Position numbers and translations under genes: made by a program | Notes under the pieces: generated by a model | What the model was told of the DNA's origin: nothing | The model's database searches: none | The model's input: the letters and a program-made list of their open reading frames with translations, nothing else | NCBI GenBank assembly: GCA_022393335.1 | Contig: JAJEKB010000927.1 | Span: 38,805-102,804, forward strand | Direction of reading: 5' to 3' | From: Macrotrachela quadricornifera | Taxonomy: Eukaryota > Rotifera > Eurotatoria > Philodinida > Philodinidae | Length of the DNA stretch: 64,000 nucleotides | Shown: piece by piece, positions 62,601 to 64,000 of the stretch | How the letters are laid out: each line of letters opens with the position of its first letter | How positions within the stretch are numbered: position 1 is the stretch's first letter

Positions 62601-64000
62601 ATCGTATAAGAGGTGATACTAATAGAATTAAAATTGAAGTATATATATGAGTTTCTTACTTTCAAGGAGTTAATATTCAGATTATTTTCTATAATTTACA
62701 TACTTATTTTTCTACAATGAATAAATTTGATTTTTTTTTTAATGATGTGAATATCAAAACATTAAATGATTAGTAAAGTTTTAATAATCAATAAATTTTT
62801 ATTTTATCCAGCTATTGCTGAATAACATTTCCTATTAATACTTCTATAGATATTATTTTCTTTGAAATAATTACATCGAAAGTTTCACAAGCAAGAAGGT
62901 CAATACGGACAATTTTTAAAAGAATGAGTCCATTATAGCATATGTATCTTGTAATTACGATTAAATAGAATGAAAAAAAAATTTTGTTTTATTCATTAAA
63001 TAATATAGTTGATAGTATATGACACACAATGATTATTACGAGAAATTTTCAATTACATATCAACTGAAATAATAAGAGAAATTTATATGTAATTATTTGA
63101 ATTATAATTATAAATAAAATAATATTGTGAAAAATATAATGCGGATTTTTTTTGTCATCTAAATTCTAAATTTATGAAAGAAAAAACATAAATTAAAGAT
63201 ATTCGTATACCTAAAAGAATAATATTCATCACTTTATTGTAATATTGTATAGATTTCTGTAGTATTTCATCATTGAGATCTATCAGGATTGAAAGACAAT
63301 TATGACTATATTGAAAAAAGATCGATCAAAATTAAATTAAATTTCATAGAAATTGAAGATCAGATTTTATTTGTATTTTTTAATGAAAAATAATGAAAAA
63401 ATGTATATCTTTATCTTTTTGTTTGATTAATCTGAATAAGATCGATTTAGAATTTTTAATTAAAATGTCCTCTAGATATTTCTTTTTATTCGATTATGTA
63501 ATAATTGTCCTTAAATCATATTATACTAATCTAAAATTATTCATGATCATTCTTTTTTTCCAGGGAATCGTTTTGTTTTTTTTTTTGCCCGAAGTATTAC
63601 ATGATCATTGCATGTCTATGTAAAAAAAGGGTATTCGACTGTGACGCAATTTTTGCATACAAACGTAATATTTTGAAATTTTCGTGTTACATAACGATTG
63701 GTCTGTTTTATTTTCTAAATAATATTTTTTTTTCTCTTTTGTTTTTTTCGTTTTTTTGCATCATCAATAAAACCATTAATTTTGACAAGATAAAAGCGGC
63801 TTTCATCATGTTTTTTTTCTTTTCGTATAATGGTTATGGATGAACTAACATCGGGTTAAATTATCAAAGGATGTAAACATACATTATAGACGAGAAAAAA
63901 AAAGAAAAGGGCAAAAATTAGGTGGTTTTGTGTGTATAATTGCGTGTAATGACGAGGAAGATACCTATCGATTCAACGTATGGTTGTTGTCTATCAATAA
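59604..64000. other. Gene desert to the window edge
   Basis: About 4.4 kb of AT-rich sequence upstream of TENT5. The words tcctgatgta, tcctgatgtg and ctgatgtatg recur at about 61351-61430. The longest frames (63393-63623, 63601-63843) are Phe/Leu/Lys-rich translations of T-rich DNA and are not believed. No gene, RNA gene or transposon was recognised. Confidence 0.5.

Noticed and set aside
63393..63843. Frames at the right edge
   Set aside because: Hydrophobic runs from T-rich DNA without any family motif.
1..64000. tRNA, rRNA, CRISPR array, telomeric repeats
   Set aside because: No tRNA box pairs, rRNA-like blocks, regular spacers or tandem telomere units were seen; a covariance search for tRNAs could not be run.

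Overview
This window is nuclear DNA from a eukaryote, most likely a bdelloid rotifer. It is strongly AT-rich. Genes are split by many short GT-AG introns, mostly 40-120 bp. The left edge carries an ADP-ribosyltransferase-end plus kinesin-light-chain-like TPR protein of a kind abundant in bdelloids. Several start codons sit just downstream of a pyrimidine-rich AG, as expected for spliced-leader trans-splicing. AT content leans towards a Rotaria-like genus, but I cannot fix the genus from sequence alone. Exons below were spliced by hand; in every multi-exon gene the phases close into one open frame.

Layout. 1-1616: 3' part of an ART-TPR gene, interrupted by a 260-N gap. 1617-6800: gene-poor stretch with relics of DNA transposons (a piggyBac-like remnant with one terminus and a TTAA, and a hAT/ZMYM-type transposase pseudogene). 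6812-14791: a minus-strand block of HGSNAT (lysosomal heparan acetyltransferase), an ANKRD40-like protein, an unknown single-pass membrane protein, a tail-anchored RING protein and KXD1 (BORC subunit). 16029-28182: plus-strand ARFGEF1/2 (BIG, 33 exons, 1792 aa) followed closely by OXCT1/SCOT (13 exons, 520 aa). 28389-29423: decayed secreted-protein gene. 31744-35907: a SIX1/2 homeobox gene and an RD3-family gene, isolated by long non-coding flanks. 37732-42383: clathrin light chain, an unknown coiled-coil gene with an apparent frameshift, and GLOD4. 43427-48432: a proline-rich unknown gene head-to-head with FBXL4. 48908-49861: a BTB protein. 52309-54125: a TASK-like two-pore potassium channel. 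57082-59603: TENT5 (FAM46) nucleotidyltransferase. 59604-64000: no gene recognised.

Most genes are conserved housekeeping or developmental genes. They do not form one pathway, although several act in endolysosomal and vesicle traffic (HGSNAT, KXD1, BIG, clathrin light chain) or mitochondria (SCOT, FBXL4). No RNA gene, CRISPR array or clearly new multi-gene system was found. The points most worth following are the altered first selectivity filter of the potassium channel, the frameshifted coiled-coil gene, the transposon relics and foldback elements, the mis-sized TPR gap, and the SIX1/2-RD3 neighbourhood.
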